DNA from: Chrysogorgia sp. JL179-B06
Taxonomy: Eukaryota > Cnidaria > Anthozoa > Scleralcyonacea > Chrysogorgiidae
Length of the DNA stretch: 64,000 bases
NCBI GenBank assembly: GCA_035772405.1
Contig: JAYKKM010000350.1
Coordinates: 1,612,001-1,676,000 of the forward strand
Reading direction: 5' to 3'
Shown: positions 1 through 11,970 of the stretch, piece by piece
Numbering within the stretch: the stretch's first letter is position 1
Layout: each line of letters starts with the position of its first letter
Position numbers and translations under genes: made by a program
The notes under the pieces: generated by a model
The model's database searches: none
The model's input: only the letters and a program-made list of their open reading frames with translations
Told to the model about the DNA's origin: nothing

Positions 1-695
1 TTCAGTTCAATACGTATACTATTAAGTTTTTAAAAAAAAGCTAAAAGTTATATATTACTTTAAAGTCATTGACATATTGCTTAAGTTTATTATTATATAT
101 TATACAACCATTATAGTATAAACTTCGCTTGGCAATTTCTGTTCTAACTCTGGGTAGATGCAGATGTTCACTTTGTCTGGTTGCATGTCGAGATATACTT
201 TTATTAAAATTAAAGTAATTGTCAAAAAATTGTGGGCAATTGCCACTAATACATTTCTTGACTATATTAAAAGTGTGGCATTCACGTCTACTTAAAAGAG
301 TTCCCCACTTCAGAGAATCCATCGCATTATCACTGTTTTTTTATTTGCAAACTACCCGTGCCGCACGTCTTTGAAGCCTTTCGAGAGAGTCACCATTCAC
401 TTTGCCACAACAGTTGTACACGGTATCGCAATAATCAACAACTGGGCTTATGAATGACACATATATTGTATTCGCACAATGCACAGTTAAATTCTTCCGA
501 ATACGACCCAGCATCCCGATCCTTTTTCCTGCTTTTCCCAAAATATATTTCACATGGGCATTCCAGCAAAAATGCTCATCCAATATAATACCAAGGTATC
601 TAAATTCAAAAACACGCTGAATGGTATGCCCGTGAATCTGAATTTGGAAACGATCAACGTTTTTCAATCTTGCAGCAGTTCCAAATAGCATTGAC

Positions 696-1528
696 TCAGT
701 CTGTTACATTTACGAATAAGCTATTCTCACGCAACCAGGTTCCAATTAGGTTTAATTCTTCATTTAGCCTTTTTTCAATCGTGGAAACATCCGAGCCGGA
801 GCAGAATAATACAGTGTCGTCCGTGTACATCACAATGCTGCAATTGCGAATTACATCAGGTAGATCGTTTACGTGCAGAATAAACAACAAGGGACCCAGA
901 ATTGATCCCTGTGGTACCCCGACAATCACACAATTAAAGCCAACAACCTGGGACCGACCAGTCAAATAGTCGTTAAACCAGTTGTGCTCACGACCTACAA
1001 CTCCAATAGTAGATAGCTTATCAAGCAACGTCGAATGATCAAGGTATCAAATGCCTTCCGCAAGTCCACAAAAACTGCACCTGTCATTTGACCAAGGTCA
1101 ATGTTCTTCCTGATAGTGTCTGCAAAGGAAAGGGCTGTAAATTCGGTGGAATGGCCTTTTCTAAAACCACATTGGAATGGACTTAAAAGTTTGTGTTCTT
1201 GAAGATAATTAACAAGCTGTGTATGTACAGCTCTCTCCAACAGCTTGGAGGCAATTGTATTGTTAGCATCACCTTTCTTGAACAGCGGAATGACACAGGC
1301 TGATTTCCACTCTACGGGAATCTTAGCCTGATGCAGAGATGCGTTAATGATGATTGTCAAAGGCTTTGCAACAATACGTGCAGCATCTTTGAGTAGCCGC
1401 GGTGGAATATCGTCTAATCCTACTGCTTTACTAGTTTTAATACGACGAAGCTGGCAAAAAAACAAAGGTTTCCGAAACCTCCTTGAATTCAAGAGGCGGG
1501 TGCTGATTAGTATGGGTAAAATCTCCAT
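696..1528 (-). pseudogene. Reverse transcriptase domain of the CR1-like LINE
   Basis: The two frames 1528-995 and 1028-696 together carry the fingers and palm. The first holds KTSKAVGLDDIPPRLLKDA (the usual entry motif of CR1/Jockey RTs), CVIPLFKKGD, FRKGHSTEFTAL and FVDLRKAFDT. The second holds GVPQGSILGPLLF and YTDDTVLF, the metal-binding core. They are in different frames, so a frameshift lies near 1,000-1,030. The thumb continues in 691-341 (FRYLGIILDEHFCWNAHVKY, then LQRRAARVV). Reverse transcriptase copies element RNA at the nicked target in the nucleus. Confidence 0.9.
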
Positions 1529-2893
1529 TACGTTTCACATTATTATATACAACAGACACAGCTTCATTAAAGGAGTCCAAAAGACGACGAGCAGTTCCAG
1601 CAAAAAATGTATTCAACGCATTTGCAATTACCCTCGTATCCGATGAGATATTCTCTGCAATCTTCATCCTCGAAGGCATTTCTTTAGTTTCTCCAGGAAT
1701 GATTTTCTTAACCGTTTTCCAAAATGACTTCGGATCACCGCTGTTTTCTTCAATAAGTTGTCTATTGTAGTGCCCTTTTGCAACTTTAATTTTATTTGTA
1801 ACACGATTTCTAAGACATCGGTATCTTTTCCAATCTTGAGATAGATTTGTTTTCCTTGCCTTCTTTACCAGATAATCTTGTTGACGAATGTCACATTTAA
1901 TGTCCTTATTTAGCCAAGGACAATTATCAATCCCCCGCACTCGCTTTTGTATCATAGGAGCGTGCCGATTAGCAATAGAGACAAAGGCAGTACTGAAAGA
2001 ATTCCATAAGTCATTCACGCATGTACTAATGTTTCCATTGGGAATTAGTTCAATACCGCTTAAGTCGTCACAAAATGCTTTCTGATCGTACTTTGCATAA
2101 TTTCGGAATGTTTTTATTTGAGCAGGAGCCTTTTTCCAATTAATTTTCCGCACAAAAAAACCCATTTCATGATCACTCAAGTTTGCAGCTATAACTCCCG
2201 AATCAGTTATATTCTGGGGGCGATTCGTTGCTTACAGGAATTTGGGGCAATTCTTGTGGGCTTGTCAACCACTTGCTTGAATTGTAGACATTTTAATACT
2301 GATCTGAGCTGTTTACACTCTGGTATAACAGATCTCTTGGCCAACAAATCAGCATTTAGATCACCTGTGATTAAAACTTCTTTACCCCTGAGCACTGGCA
2401 ATGTCCAAGTTGTTATTCAATTTGAACATAAAATCTCTGTCATAACAATTCGATGTTAGGTGGCCTATAAAAGGTTCCAAATAAGAAACCACACGATAAA
2501 GGCAGAGATATTTCTAGCCACAGGCCTTCAACATTTGCATTCTCGAGGTCATCTCTTCTAATGGCCGAGATATTACTCTTAATATAAACCACAATTCCAC
2601 CACCATGAGAACCCCTGTCCCTTCTATACAAATTATAACCTGGGATTTGAAGCTCAGCATCCAGTATCTCATCACTTAGCCATGTTTCAGTAAAAGCAAT
2701 TATGTAGTCCCGACTTTAACTCATTTACTATAACACGTACCTCGTCAATTTTACGCTTGAGACTTCGAATGTTTTGATGGACAATCTTAAATCCACATAG
2801 CTTCAAGACTTCCCGCAGCTTAGCAGGGAGAAACAGTTCATAAATGACATATATGACAACAGCCAGTCTGGTCGTATTCGGCTCCAAGACACT

Positions 2894-3594
2894 TCAAATG
2901 GAAATCCAGCTCAGTAAGCGTGCTTGATTTCTTCGAATGACTTTATCACACCATGGACAGATCAAAGCACCAGCAGTTGGTCCAGGGTTTAGATTTACAT
3001 CGTTTGCTAAGAGGACAAGATATCCAGCAGCACGGGAAAACTTGACCAAATGAATACATGCCGTTATCTTTGAACTTATAGGTATAGAACACGTTGTCTT
3101 CCCAATACGAGGCAATCCTGAGTTTCTACTCGGATAACATCTTACATCCAATTTACTGATCACAAGTAATGAAGAGACATCATTAACTACGTTGTCGGCT
3201 GGTTTGCAGGTGAAGCAATATGTGATAAAAAGTGCTAGCATCAAAATAAGTGCGAGTCCATTTGCCAAGCCACTAGCCGCCATTTTGTAAACCTGGTGAT
3301 GTCGTCAGACATTGAGACAAGTATGCTGTCATTGACAAGTATGCTGTCATTGAGGTTTGTCATGTCAAAAAATATGTTGTCATCATGTCCATGTCTGATC
3401 TCGTTGTCGTTAGGTGGTCTTGATATTGTGTGTTGTTCTATGTTGGCATTACTTATGTTGGTTTCGTTAGTTTCTGTGTAGTCCATTCTTAAACGTTCGG
3501 CCTCGTCTATGGGTTCAAAATCAACGTTCATAAACGGGTCATCCTCGCGCAGCAGATTTTCTTCGGCGGTTATCGAAGGGTCCTTCTCGATCAT
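2894..3594 (-). pseudogene. LINE 5' ORF with 2A-like motif and hydrophobic start
   Basis: Two overlapping minus-strand frames (3594-3241 and 3283-2894) form the 5' ORF of the LINE. The second begins with a hydrophobic stretch (LALILMLALFITYCF) and later contains LLANDVNLNPGP, which matches the DxExNPGP 2A-like ribosome-skipping pattern except that N replaces the usual E. A CxxC pair (CPWCDKVI) follows directly. N-terminal 2A-like sequences are known in CR1-like LINEs of sea urchins, cnidarians, sponges and lancelets, where some can work as signal sequences. Whether this variant is active cannot be told from sequence. Confidence 0.6.
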
Positions 3595-3599
3595 TCCAT

Positions 3600-3970
3600 G
3601 GTTCAGGTTCGATTTGTATGGTACGACTATATATTAGATTATTGCATAAGTAACGTTACGTTTACGAATATAAAGGTTGGCACACTGTATAAACCATTGG
3701 TACCAATTGGCAAAAAGTTGCTCTTTGGACCTGGTTTTATGTGCCGGATGTTGCGGAATGTGCGTCTTGTCAGGTGTGAATGGCGAGCTTGGATGCGCTC
3801 TACCCTTCCGCTACGGTATATATCGCATTTTTTGGTTTGAATGTAGCTTATTGGAACCATGCTGGTGTTGTATATGCACAATAGTGGATATTGTGGGGTG
3901 AAAGTGAGTGATTTGAATAACATGCGTGTTTAGCCAACGGCTATAACACGTGTCAAATGGCAGTTAACGG
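3600..3970. other. No gene recognised
   Basis: Sequence between the LINE 5' end and the zinc-cluster gene. Short open frames on both strands show no recognisable domain. Just inside the LINE end (about 3,315-3,355) a 17 bp unit, AGTATGCTGTCATTGAC, is repeated twice in tandem. Confidence 0.5.
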
Positions 3971-4869
3971 CGCGGTTGGACATGCAGTGTAAAATTTTGG
4001 GTGAAAATTTCTCAGGCCAACCACCAGTCGCTCCAGTAAATGAATAGGCATCTTGTTATAAAAAATTTTGCAGCAGTTCCCGATTTACAACATATGAAAA
4101 TTGAAGTTCATTTTCTTCAAGGCATAATGTTGATGAACGGCTTAGTGGTACTACATCTGAATTCGCATGAAGATCTTCTGGTGGACCAACACTGGTTGAT
4201 GCTCCCACATCTCTGCTGATATCCAAAGTGCAAAAATGAATGCAAATTGCTTTAGCACTTGCTTGCTTGGCTTTTGAAGCTACCCCACGGCAGTTTTCCT
4301 GTGCATACAAATGAGTTTTTCCCTCAAAATGCTTAACATTGCAAAAGCCGATAGTGTTGCTGGCTGAGAAGGACCATACACTGCATACATGTAATCTGAA
4401 ACTTTACTGACCATGGAATGACTCTCTTTAGCAACCTTCATCAACTTTTGTTTTCACTACATGCATATGAAAAAAGTTTTGATTCCTCTGGTGAGTATGA
4501 TGCCAATGGTGACACTGGATCCAACGCCTTTTTGATGTGGTCGCAAGAAAACTTTTCCAATTTTCCTGAAGCATGATATGATGCTCTTCTATCTTTGCAT
4601 TTATCGTGTAAAAAAAACCACAAGTTGTTATCCTTGCAAACAAAACATCTATCACCGTGGTTACTTGTGCCCAGCGAAAATATGTTTTCTGCAATGAGGA
4701 CTGCTTCGGGGATGTTGTTCTTCTGCTTTTTTTCACCTTTAAAATTTCCACCAAGGTGAAAGTTGCACTTGGGACACTTTTCTGGTTTGGACCTGTTTGC
4801 ATATTTAAACTGGCATGAAGAGTTTGGACAAATGCCACACCCCCGACTTGTCCACTTCGAGCTCTCCAT
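3971..4869 (-). pseudogene. Zinc-cluster protein gene of unknown function, broken
   Basis: I choose the ATG at 4869 because the cysteine-rich motif begins directly after it. The N-terminus reads CGICPNSSCQFKYANRSKPEKCPKCNF in substance: two CxnC pairs spaced like a zinc ribbon. Further on are DRCFVCKDNNLWFFLHDKC and a C-terminal half (LDPVSPLASYSPEESKLF). The frame stops at 4441, but coding-like sequence goes on in another frame at 4310-4056. This points to either one frameshifted gene or a second exon. The gene sits just left of the Mutator-like element and outside its inverted repeat. I do not recognise the family with certainty; it could be a host zinc-finger gene or a transposon accessory gene. 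Confidence 0.45.
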
Positions 4870-5443
4870 TTCTCTAAAAGTGTTTGAATGAAGATAAACT
4901 ATCAAACAGTGAAATGGGAACTAAAATTTATGAGAGAGATTTGTTTTTAGTTAAATATATTTATGGAATAAATACAGTTGACAATGAGCTTTCCATGTAG
5001 TATGTTGGTGTGGTAGAGGGTTTTGGGTCTGGGCCTATTTCCGCATTTTCCCCATGCTAAACGGTAACGTGGTTGGGGTCTATACAAGCAACGTCAAAAG
5101 GAGGTTCAGCACTGTCCTTCGCTATCTCAAGCGCATGAAACAAATGCCAAGGTTGACTTGGAATAGCCGGTCAAAGTGACAGAAACTTAAAATAAAATAA
5201 ATTAGACGAAACATAACGTTAGTGTTAAATGATCTCAAATTTAACAACTACGCTTAAAATTTTGGCTTAAAATTTTGGCAAGATAATATAGAGTGGACTT
5301 CATCTATTAAACCTTATCATGTGCCGAACTTCAAGTATTTAAAGTACCTGTACATGAAAAGTTATTTGTTACATTGCAATCGGGTTTCACAAATGAAGTT
5401 TTAGTGGCTGACACAATTTGTATTTAAAAATTTTAATCTAACC

Positions 5444-5545
5444 CGGACCCCCAACACCCGGGACTATGCGGGGTTTTAACAGGACTTTGCTGGGGAAATA
5501 CAAGGTTTTAACAAACATCGATCTTTTGGTAGCCGGGATTTTAAC
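5444..5545 (+). repeat. Left terminal inverted repeat of the Mutator-like element
   Basis: Carries CGGACCCC, GGGACTATGCGG and several TTTTAACA blocks spaced 20-40 bp apart. The inverted partner at about 9,575-9,666 shows the same order of blocks on the opposite strand. Only part of each arm is strictly conserved, as expected for an old element. Confidence 0.7.
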
Positions 5546-6026
5546 ATGACTTGACATGAAAAAGTGGGGATGGTGTAACCGTGATCCCTAAACATTATTC
5601 AAAAATAAAAATTCAAAATTTTTTTATTTTTACTCAAAATAGTTCAGAATTTACTGCTCTTTAATATTCTGAAGTTTATTTTGTAGTATTTTAAATATTT
5701 TAGTGAAAATATGGATTTTTCTGGAATGGTATCGAAAAAAATACCCTAGCGACCGTTTGTAATAAGTTTGTTTACTTTGGTTGTTATGGGCTTTTGTCCT
5801 CCAAAATTTAGCATTTTTGTTCGAGAACCCCTTCAGTACATTAGAGGAGACCTCCCCCTCTGTATTTGAGCCGTCCTTACTTGATCCCATGCCTCTAAAA
5901 CAAAACGTGAGCGTATTTTGTTGTTGTACTCTGTGACTGCTGTTTGAGCGATACGAGTGAGAAGTTAGTAATCCTGTTCAATCGACTGCTTTGTAAACCA
6001 TTTCTAAAGGGTCTTTCCTAGTAAAA

Positions 6027-8062
6027 ATGACCAGGAAAGATAGTAGAAAGTTTAGTTCAGTGAAGCGAAAGAAAAGGGATTTTTTTGGTCGAAGACCGCA
6101 AGAAGTGGCTAGTACTTCGGATGATGGCATCGCGGTTGTAGATGAATCCCTGTGTACTTCATCGAGTGTCAACGTTGCTGGAAACGTTGGATCATCTGCT
6201 AGTTGGGAAAATGTGTCTTCTCACAAGCTGTTGAACAGTTCCTTTCATAAATTGGAGAGCAGCAAAGGCATTTTGACCCGAAAAAACGCCAAAGAAGTCG
6301 GAATTGGTTTGACGGCTGATGTTGAAATGGCCACAGGGTTCAAGATGCAAGACGCTCCTCTACTGAGTGAGTGCATATCAGATGCGGCAATATGTAGTTC
6401 CTGTCGGAAACCTGCCTCTAAACTACAACTGTTCCAAAAAAATACTGAAAGAAATGGTTTATGTGAGTCGCTGTTTTGTGCCACGCAGAAACTCCATTGA
6501 TGACAAGTAAGCGACTTGGTGGCAAAGGTGGTGGTGCCCATGAAGTAAACAGGAGATCAGTGTTGTCTTCACATCAGATGGGTCATGCTGGGCTGTCCCA
6601 GTTTTGCACAGGAATGAATACACCTCCCCCAGTCACCAAAAAAGCATACAATCAACACCTCATCCAAATTAAGAAGGTTGCTACAAGCCATGCCAATGAA
6701 ATTATGAAAGAAGCTGCTGAGAGGCTAAGAGAAAAGGTTCGAGTGGAAAGACCGGATGACATAGACACCAATGGAGTTGCCGAGGTTGCTGTTACCGTCG
6801 ATGGAACCTGGCAGAAGCGAGGACACTCATCGAAAATAGGAATAATTTTTGTTATCTCAGTTGACACTGGAGAGATTCTTGATTATTCGGTAAAATCTCT
6901 TCTCTGCCATGAGTGTAAAACTCATGAAGCAAAAGATAAGGACACTACTGAATATAAAGAGTGGAAGAAACAACATCAATCGAAATGTGAAATCAACCAT
7001 CATGGCTGCTGCTGCTGTGGAGATCTTCAGTAGAAGTATTACTTAAAGGAATCTGAAGTACACTACTTTTGTTGGCGATGGTGACAGCAAAAGCTTTGGA
7101 CGAGTAAAAGAGGCTCTCGACCAAAAATTTGGCGCTGACTATGAAATTCAGAAAGAAGAATGTGTCGGGCATGTTCAAAAAAGGTTGAGCAGTGCGTTAT
7201 GACGATATAAAAATGAGATGAAGGGAAAGAAACTTTCTGATGGTAAATCAGTTGGAGGAAAGGGACGGTTGACCGACAAAGTGGTTGATAAGATGCAAAA
7301 TTATTATGGGAAAGCAATTCGAGATTACCTGGGTGATTTAGATGGAATGAAAGAAAGCATCAAGGCTATTCAGAACCACATGATTAGCAGCAACAAATTG
7401 TCTTTAGATGAACAGCACCAGCACTGCCCCAAGTCTAAAGATACATGGTGTAAATACCAGAGAGACAAGCAGGAGAAAACGTCAACCTATAATGAAGACA
7501 ATCGATTGCCAGAGGTTTTCATGGAGGAACTTGATCCAATTTTCTCCAGGCTTTCTAAGGATGATCTGTTGAACAGATGTCTCAAAGGGATGACCCAAAA
7601 CCAGAATGAATCTGCCAATGGAATGTTGTGGTTAGGTGTCCAAAAACCAGATTATGTGGAGCTAGGCGAGTGTGCATCGCTGTTTGTGAAACTGTCGCAG
7701 TCTTCAACACTGGTGCAGCTAGTAAAGCTGCTGTTATGGATTTGTGTGGCATCACTCCTGGTGCAAATACCATGAAAGCACTTAGAGTACAGGACAGTGT
7801 GAGGGTCAAGACTGCTACCAAGAAAGTCACTGCCAAATACAGGGCCCAAAGGAGAAAACTCCGTGCACAGCGAAAGGACAAATCGGACAAGAACGCATAC
7901 CAACCTGGAGGCGCTTTAGCCTTAGTTCAAAGCCAGATGACAGCAAATGCCAAAAGAAAAGGAACTGACAAGAACAGAGCAAAGAGTGATGAGCCACCAG
8001 TTACCTTTGTAACGCCCGAATTTGAAGTAATAGGTGTCAGCTCAAAGAAACGGAGAAAATAA
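6027..8062 (+). pseudogene. Mutator-like transposase, frameshifted
   Basis: Four plus-strand frames (6027-6500, 6476-7033, 7218-7775, 7628-8062) read as one protein with a few frameshifts and a stop. DDE-type landmarks are VTVDGTWQKRG (first Asp), FVGDGD just after 7,060 in a shifted frame (second Asp) and KEECVGHVQK near 7,155 (Glu). Between them sits the cysteine-bearing region SLLCHECKTHE. The downstream part reads LPEVFMEELDPIFSRLSKDD and GMTQNQNESANGMLW, typical of the Mutator-like transposase family common in cnidarian genomes. The C-terminus is lysine-rich. A second copy with the same domain order lies at 27,824-28,524 on the minus strand. The transposase would have cut and pasted the element in the nucleus; this copy is inactive. 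Confidence 0.85.
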
Positions 8063-8065
8063 GAT

Positions 8066-8790
8066 GGTCAGTGCATGGTGTATTCCCGGTACGTTGCTTT
8101 CAAGTTGGCATGTGTGACCTTTTCTAAAATGTAGTATAATAGAAGAACCATTTTGACTATAGTTTTATCACTGCAACAAATTGTGAATATTGATTTTTTA
8201 ATCAATTTTAGGTCATTTACATAATGGCATGTTGACTAGAAATGCTTGTCAATTTTTAACATCCATTTTCTCAAAACAAGCATTTCGTAATTACTAAGAT
8301 TTGTGGACTGTCTAATTTGAGGGGAATTTAATGGATTGTCTTCATTTTTTGATAGCAAGTGTATATCCCAGTATTTCATACAATAAGTAGACACTTTTTC
8401 TAAATTTGCATTACTTTGACGGTTACCATGTAAAAAGTGTTTTTTTCCATTCCGTACCATTGTTTTTGGGTAAATGAAAAGCTGTCTACTTGTTGCATAC
8501 CTTTTGATATGTGAAGGATTTCTGCACTCGTATTTATTACCGAGGAATTTGTAGTTAACATGGAAACCACTAAGTGGGACCACTCTTTAGTTAGCTTAAA
8601 ATACTTATCATACTAAGTCCTTGCTTGGTGTTTGAATAAATACTTTTAAAAATAAAGTAGTTTCAATGATTTGGGAAATTGAGGGTTAACTAACACCGTA
8701 GAGTCTGGGAACTAATCGATTTAGATGAAAAAGCTGACGAAAAAGGAAACCCTACTATTAAATTCAAACTTTTGTTATCCTTTTTACAAT
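8066..8790. other. No gene recognised
   Basis: AT-rich stretch inside the Mutator-like element, between the transposase end and the PHD exon. The minus-strand frame at 8583-8236 has no recognisable motif and is probably chance. Confidence 0.5.
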
Positions 8791-8791
8791 T

Positions 8792-8887
8792 AGACTATTA
8801 TGGTTGGTTTCACATTTCGATGTGTCAGTATGAAAGATCCACCAAAGGGTTTGTGGTTCTGCCCCAAGTGCAAGCCTATGCGTAAAA
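8792..8887 (+). pseudogene. PHD-finger exon fragment inside the Mutator-like element
   Basis: A frame reading YYGWFHFRCVSMKD then PPKGLWFCPKCKPM gives the second half of a PHD finger: W-x-H-x-x-C followed by W-x-C-x-x-C. It is preceded by a pyrimidine-rich stretch ending in AG (CCTTTTTACAATTAG at about 8,777-8,791), which would serve as a splice acceptor. The first-half cysteine pairs are not found upstream nearby. PHD fingers read histone-tail modifications. As part of a transposon it may belong to a second element gene. The upstream exons were not located. Confidence 0.55.
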
Positions 8888-9082
8888 CGTACTCTCACGA
8901 CTCACGGTTTTGAACACTATCTCACGATTTTCTACGCGATTCTCACGGTTAAAGCAAGAAACTAAAAGGTTAAAAATCTCACAATTTTAAATTATATTAA
9001 ATCCTCATCCTTTATTGGTGTGATTTCAATATTTAACGATTTAACTTAACGACAAAATATTTATAAATATGGACGTAAATTG

Positions 9083-9130
9083 CATATTATTTTGCACTAC
9101 AGGACTTCTCCTGTAGTGCAAAATAATATG
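9083..9130. repeat. Perfect 22 bp hairpin with 4-base loop
   Basis: Positions 9083-9104 are perfectly complementary to 9109-9130, with CTTC as the loop. The arm starts CATATTATTTTGCACTACAG. It lies inside the Mutator-like element, near its right end. Confidence 0.9.
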
Positions 9131-9141
9131 GTGCGCATAAA

Positions 9142-9570
9142 ATGTTACTGACTGAGAGGAACGCCCAGTCTTCGGGTACGAGATTATGCACCAACGTGGC
9201 GACGAAGTATTTCAACATGGCGTCTGATATTAATGACGATCAGCAAAACCTCAAAAACAACAAAAAATCCTATCTTGTATTATACTATTTGTTAAAACCT
9301 TGCTGTTACATTGGAAAAATACAAAATATATCGTTACATTGATATCTCACTATTTTTGCACTTTTCTCACTATTGTTTTGGATAAAAAAATTGGATCTCA
9401 CTGTTTTTGCTTTGGATGTGTTGGCAGGTCTGGAACAGTTATTAAAAGATGAAATAAGCAAAACAAATAGAAAGCCTTAACATTTTTTGTGTTCTGTTTG
9501 TTGTAAGAATATTAAACTTATAAATATTTTCTTATTGAAAACTGTGAAAATCAGGGGAAACTAAATGTTT
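9142..9570. other. No gene recognised; TCTCAC-rich stretch nearby
   Basis: No coding signal. Around 8,895-8,955 and 9,345-9,410 the words TCTCACGATT, TCTCACTATT and TCTCACTGTT recur on both sides of the hairpin, suggesting decayed subterminal repeats of the element. Confidence 0.4.
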
Positions 9571-9574
9571 ATGC

Positions 9575-9666
9575 CCAAGTATTTTAACAACTGAACGATA
9601 TTTTTGAGCCGGGTTTTTAACACTGCATGTGAAATGTTAAAATCACCGCATAGTCCCAGGGGTCCG
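9575..9666 (-). repeat. Right terminal inverted repeat of the Mutator-like element
   Basis: Reading the minus strand from 9666 gives CGGACCCC, then GGGACTATGCGG and TTTTAACA blocks, as at 5444-5545. The intervening spacer differs slightly (CTG versus CAACACCC). Confidence 0.7.
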
Positions 9667-9924
9667 TCCGTAGTTTCAATTGACTAGTTCATTAATTACC
9701 CGAGCTAGAAAGTCGAGCGATATGAAATTTCTCAATTTACAAAAAATCTCAATTTCGAGTTTAGAATCCAAGTAAGATATGTATTTCTGAGCAACAAAGG
9801 GATAAATGTTATGTGCTTGATGATGTACCTTAGTAAACGCTAGCTAAGCCAATCCACTTATACTTTAATAAGATACTCCTAAAACAGTATACACTATACT
9901 AGGAGGGATTTGCAAAAAGTTAAA

Positions 9925-10290
9925 AAAGATAATAATAATATGTTTAGTAATTTATAAAATGTAAAAGTTAAAATGCTATATCATAGATCTAATGGTAGGC
10001 AGGATTGTAGTCCTAAAACTAGTAAGACTAGAGGCACCTAAATTACATACAGGTAGTTGGTTCCATATAACAATTGAATTAGGATAAAAAGAAAACTTGT
10101 AGACGTTACAAATTGATTGAATATATGACGGTAAGGAGAACAGTATACTCGTGTTACCGGGCATACCTCACGAGGAAGTGTAATACAAACCAAGCCTTGC
10201 TGGATCTTATAAAACATAGATAATTGTGACAGTAGCCTACGGTATCCCAATCTGGCAGCTCTGTGCTGTACCATTTCAATATTGGTTTAT
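9925..10290 (-). pseudogene. C-terminal fragment of a LINE reverse transcriptase ORF
   Basis: Minus-strand frames 10274-10038 and 10164-9976 read VQHRAARLGYRRL, then LSMFYKIQQGLV, then FYPNSIVIWNQLP and LTSFRTTILP. This is the usual C-terminal tail of Jockey/CR1-type RT proteins (QRRAAR..., MLYKI..., SFFPRTIRDWNSLP). A frameshift lies between the two frames. An AATAATAATA run at about 9,928-9,938 may be the element's 3' tail. Confidence 0.7.
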
Positions 10291-10758
10291 ATTTCGTTTC
10301 TTATACGGATTCCACACAGAGCTGGCATATTCCAGTCGCGGGCGTACAAGAGTTAAATATGCCGTGCTTTTCACATCTATGCTACAATCCCCCAGTACTC
10401 GTCTAGTGTACCATTTGCTTTTTTACAGTCTCGTTGAATATACGATAGTTATAGTTTGATAGTTATATAGATAGTTATACTTTGTAGGTTGTATAAAAAC
10501 AATGGATCTAGTAGAAACCTTTGTAGCTTTGTACCGTTGAACGCCGTACGCAATTTCGACCAGTAATTTCCCGCCGATGTGAGCATTATATCTGACGATA
10601 AGAAGTCAAGTGGTGAACTTAAATATCTGCAAGGGTTTGTCGATCGTGAGTAAAAAGCAAACGAAAGTCTAAACGGAAGCCAAGATATATCCAATTACTA
10701 CCAATAAAATTATCTAACCGCTAACAACATACAAACGAATATGAAGTGAATATATATA
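10290..10758. other. No gene recognised
   Basis: Short frames on both strands only. A GATAGTTATA repeat occurs near 10,443-10,480. Confidence 0.4.
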
Positions 10759-10759
10759 T

Positions 10760-11035
10760 GTTATTTACCGTTTTGGTCGGTCCGTACTGGAAAAATATTT
10801 TCCCGAAGTCTCAGAAGCGGCCCGAGACCGCTTCTGAGACTGAGGGAAAATATTTTTCCAGTACGGACCGACCAAAACGGTAAATAACGTGTTTATTTTT
10901 TTCGAGCAAAGTCAAAAAAATTGCAATTTTTTGGCGCGAAAAGTTGCGAGAGGTCCGTACTGGTGTGATACGGACCTCGTACTCAGCCAATCAAAAGGCT
11001 CTATTTTAGTTACGGACCTGAGTTACGGACCTCAA
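10760..11035. repeat. Foldback repeat copy 1 (hairpin plus conserved tail)
   Basis: Positions 10,760-10,820 and 10,828-10,888 are near-perfect inverted arms starting GTTATTTACCG. The apex is GAAGCGG...CCGCTTC. A tail to about 11,035 contains GGTCCGTACTGG and ends with two TTACGGACCT words. It is flanked by an AT-dinucleotide run on the left and poly-A on the right. Copy 2 lies about 1.2 kb downstream in the same orientation. Confidence 0.85.
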
Positions 11036-11040
11036 AAAAA

Positions 11041-11965
11041 AAAAGTGTATTTCAGTTATTCTTTCGGGTTTAAAAAGTTAAAAGTAAATCTTATACTTAC
11101 GAAGTGAATCTTGTACATAAGCGGTTGTAAGATTTATATACCAAATGGACGGATTTTGCCTTTGCTTTGACAGCGTGCACGAGAAATCGAAGTGCGCAAG
11201 TGACTGAAGTGAGTCATCTATAACTGTTTCGTATCAATCATCATTTATAACATTTGCTGTCATCACCTCTGATTTCAATACGAAGAAACATTTTGTGATT
11301 TGTGATATAGCGAAGCGAACAGGTTGTGATTGTGAAAAAGGACTGTTTCTGATATAGCGAAACGAAGAGGTTGTGAAGTAGAATAACTCGACATTAATTT
11401 AACAACCTTTTTTGCATTGCTGTTTTGTGTCGCCAAGCACCGTGCGGCCTCCGATGACAAGTTTATCAACACGTGATAAATTTCTTGATCTTGATTGGTT
11501 GCTACATCTTGCTACGCTTAATCTACACTTAATTAAAGTTCAACCAATCATAGGCGTCGTTCTAAAAGCTGAAGATCTATTGAACCGATGCCCTACCACC
11601 TAATTCTACCTTCTACATCTTCAGCTACAATTTCATCTTATTCTACAAGTATAACAAAGAATACAGATACGACTTTTATCTGAATTCAAATCCTAACAAG
11701 CTGTGTTCCACATCTACACATCCTACCTTAACACCTATACTACAGCCACATATGCAGATGGTATTACCATAAGTATCAACAACGTCTACAGCTATATTAA
11801 CATCAGCTGAACAGTTGCCCCTCGCATTAACCACTGGTAAGATGTTAGCATAACAGAATAAAAAATAAAATATAGTAGCGTGTAGTAATGTTAAAACCTA
11901 AACACTTGATATCTTCAGGTTATGCACAATTATCAAATTTTAAAATAATATTTTGAAATAATATA
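11041..11965. other. Spacer between the two foldback copies
   Basis: No gene recognised. A GATATAGCGAA word is repeated at about 11,305 and 11,352 in a duplicated motif (GATATAGCGAAGCGAACAGG and GATATAGCGAAACGAAGAGG). It is possibly the internal part of a larger element whose ends are the two foldbacks. Confidence 0.4.
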
Positions 11966-11970
11966 TATAT

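Larger units (their letters stand above)
1..3594 (-). mobile_element. CR1/L2-like non-LTR retrotransposon, nearly full length, frame-broken
   Basis: Read on the minus strand, successive open frames give the expected order of a CR1-type LINE. A 5' ORF lies at 3594-2894, apurinic-like endonuclease pieces at about 2887-2207, a linker to about 1437, reverse transcriptase from about 1528 to 696, and the thumb and C-terminus from 691 to 41. Endonuclease motifs visible are GSHGGGIVVYIK, FGTFYRPPN and LITGDLNADLL. RT motifs visible are AVFVDLRKAFDT, GVPQGSILGPLLFILHVNDL and a YTDD catalytic core (MYTDDTVLF). The coding chain is cut by several frameshifts and stops, so this copy is inactive. The 3' end runs off the left window edge. 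Assignment to CR1/L2 rather than another Jockey-superfamily clade is by general look only. Confidence 0.9.
5444..9666. mobile_element. Mutator-like DNA transposon with terminal inverted repeats
   Basis: The left end (5444-5480) carries CGGACCCC, then GGGACTATGCGG and a TTTTAAC run. The right end (about 9,625-9,666) carries the reverse complement: CCGCATAGTCCC then GGGGTCCG, preceded by GTTAAAAT repeats. The similarity extends about 100 bp inward through repeated GTTAAAA/TTTTAAC blocks. The 4.2 kb between them holds a plus-strand Mutator-type transposase pseudogene (6027-8062), a PHD-finger exon (8792-8887) and a perfect hairpin (9083-9130). I could not find a convincing 8-11 bp target duplication at the ends, so the exact termini are uncertain by some bases. 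Confidence 0.75.
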
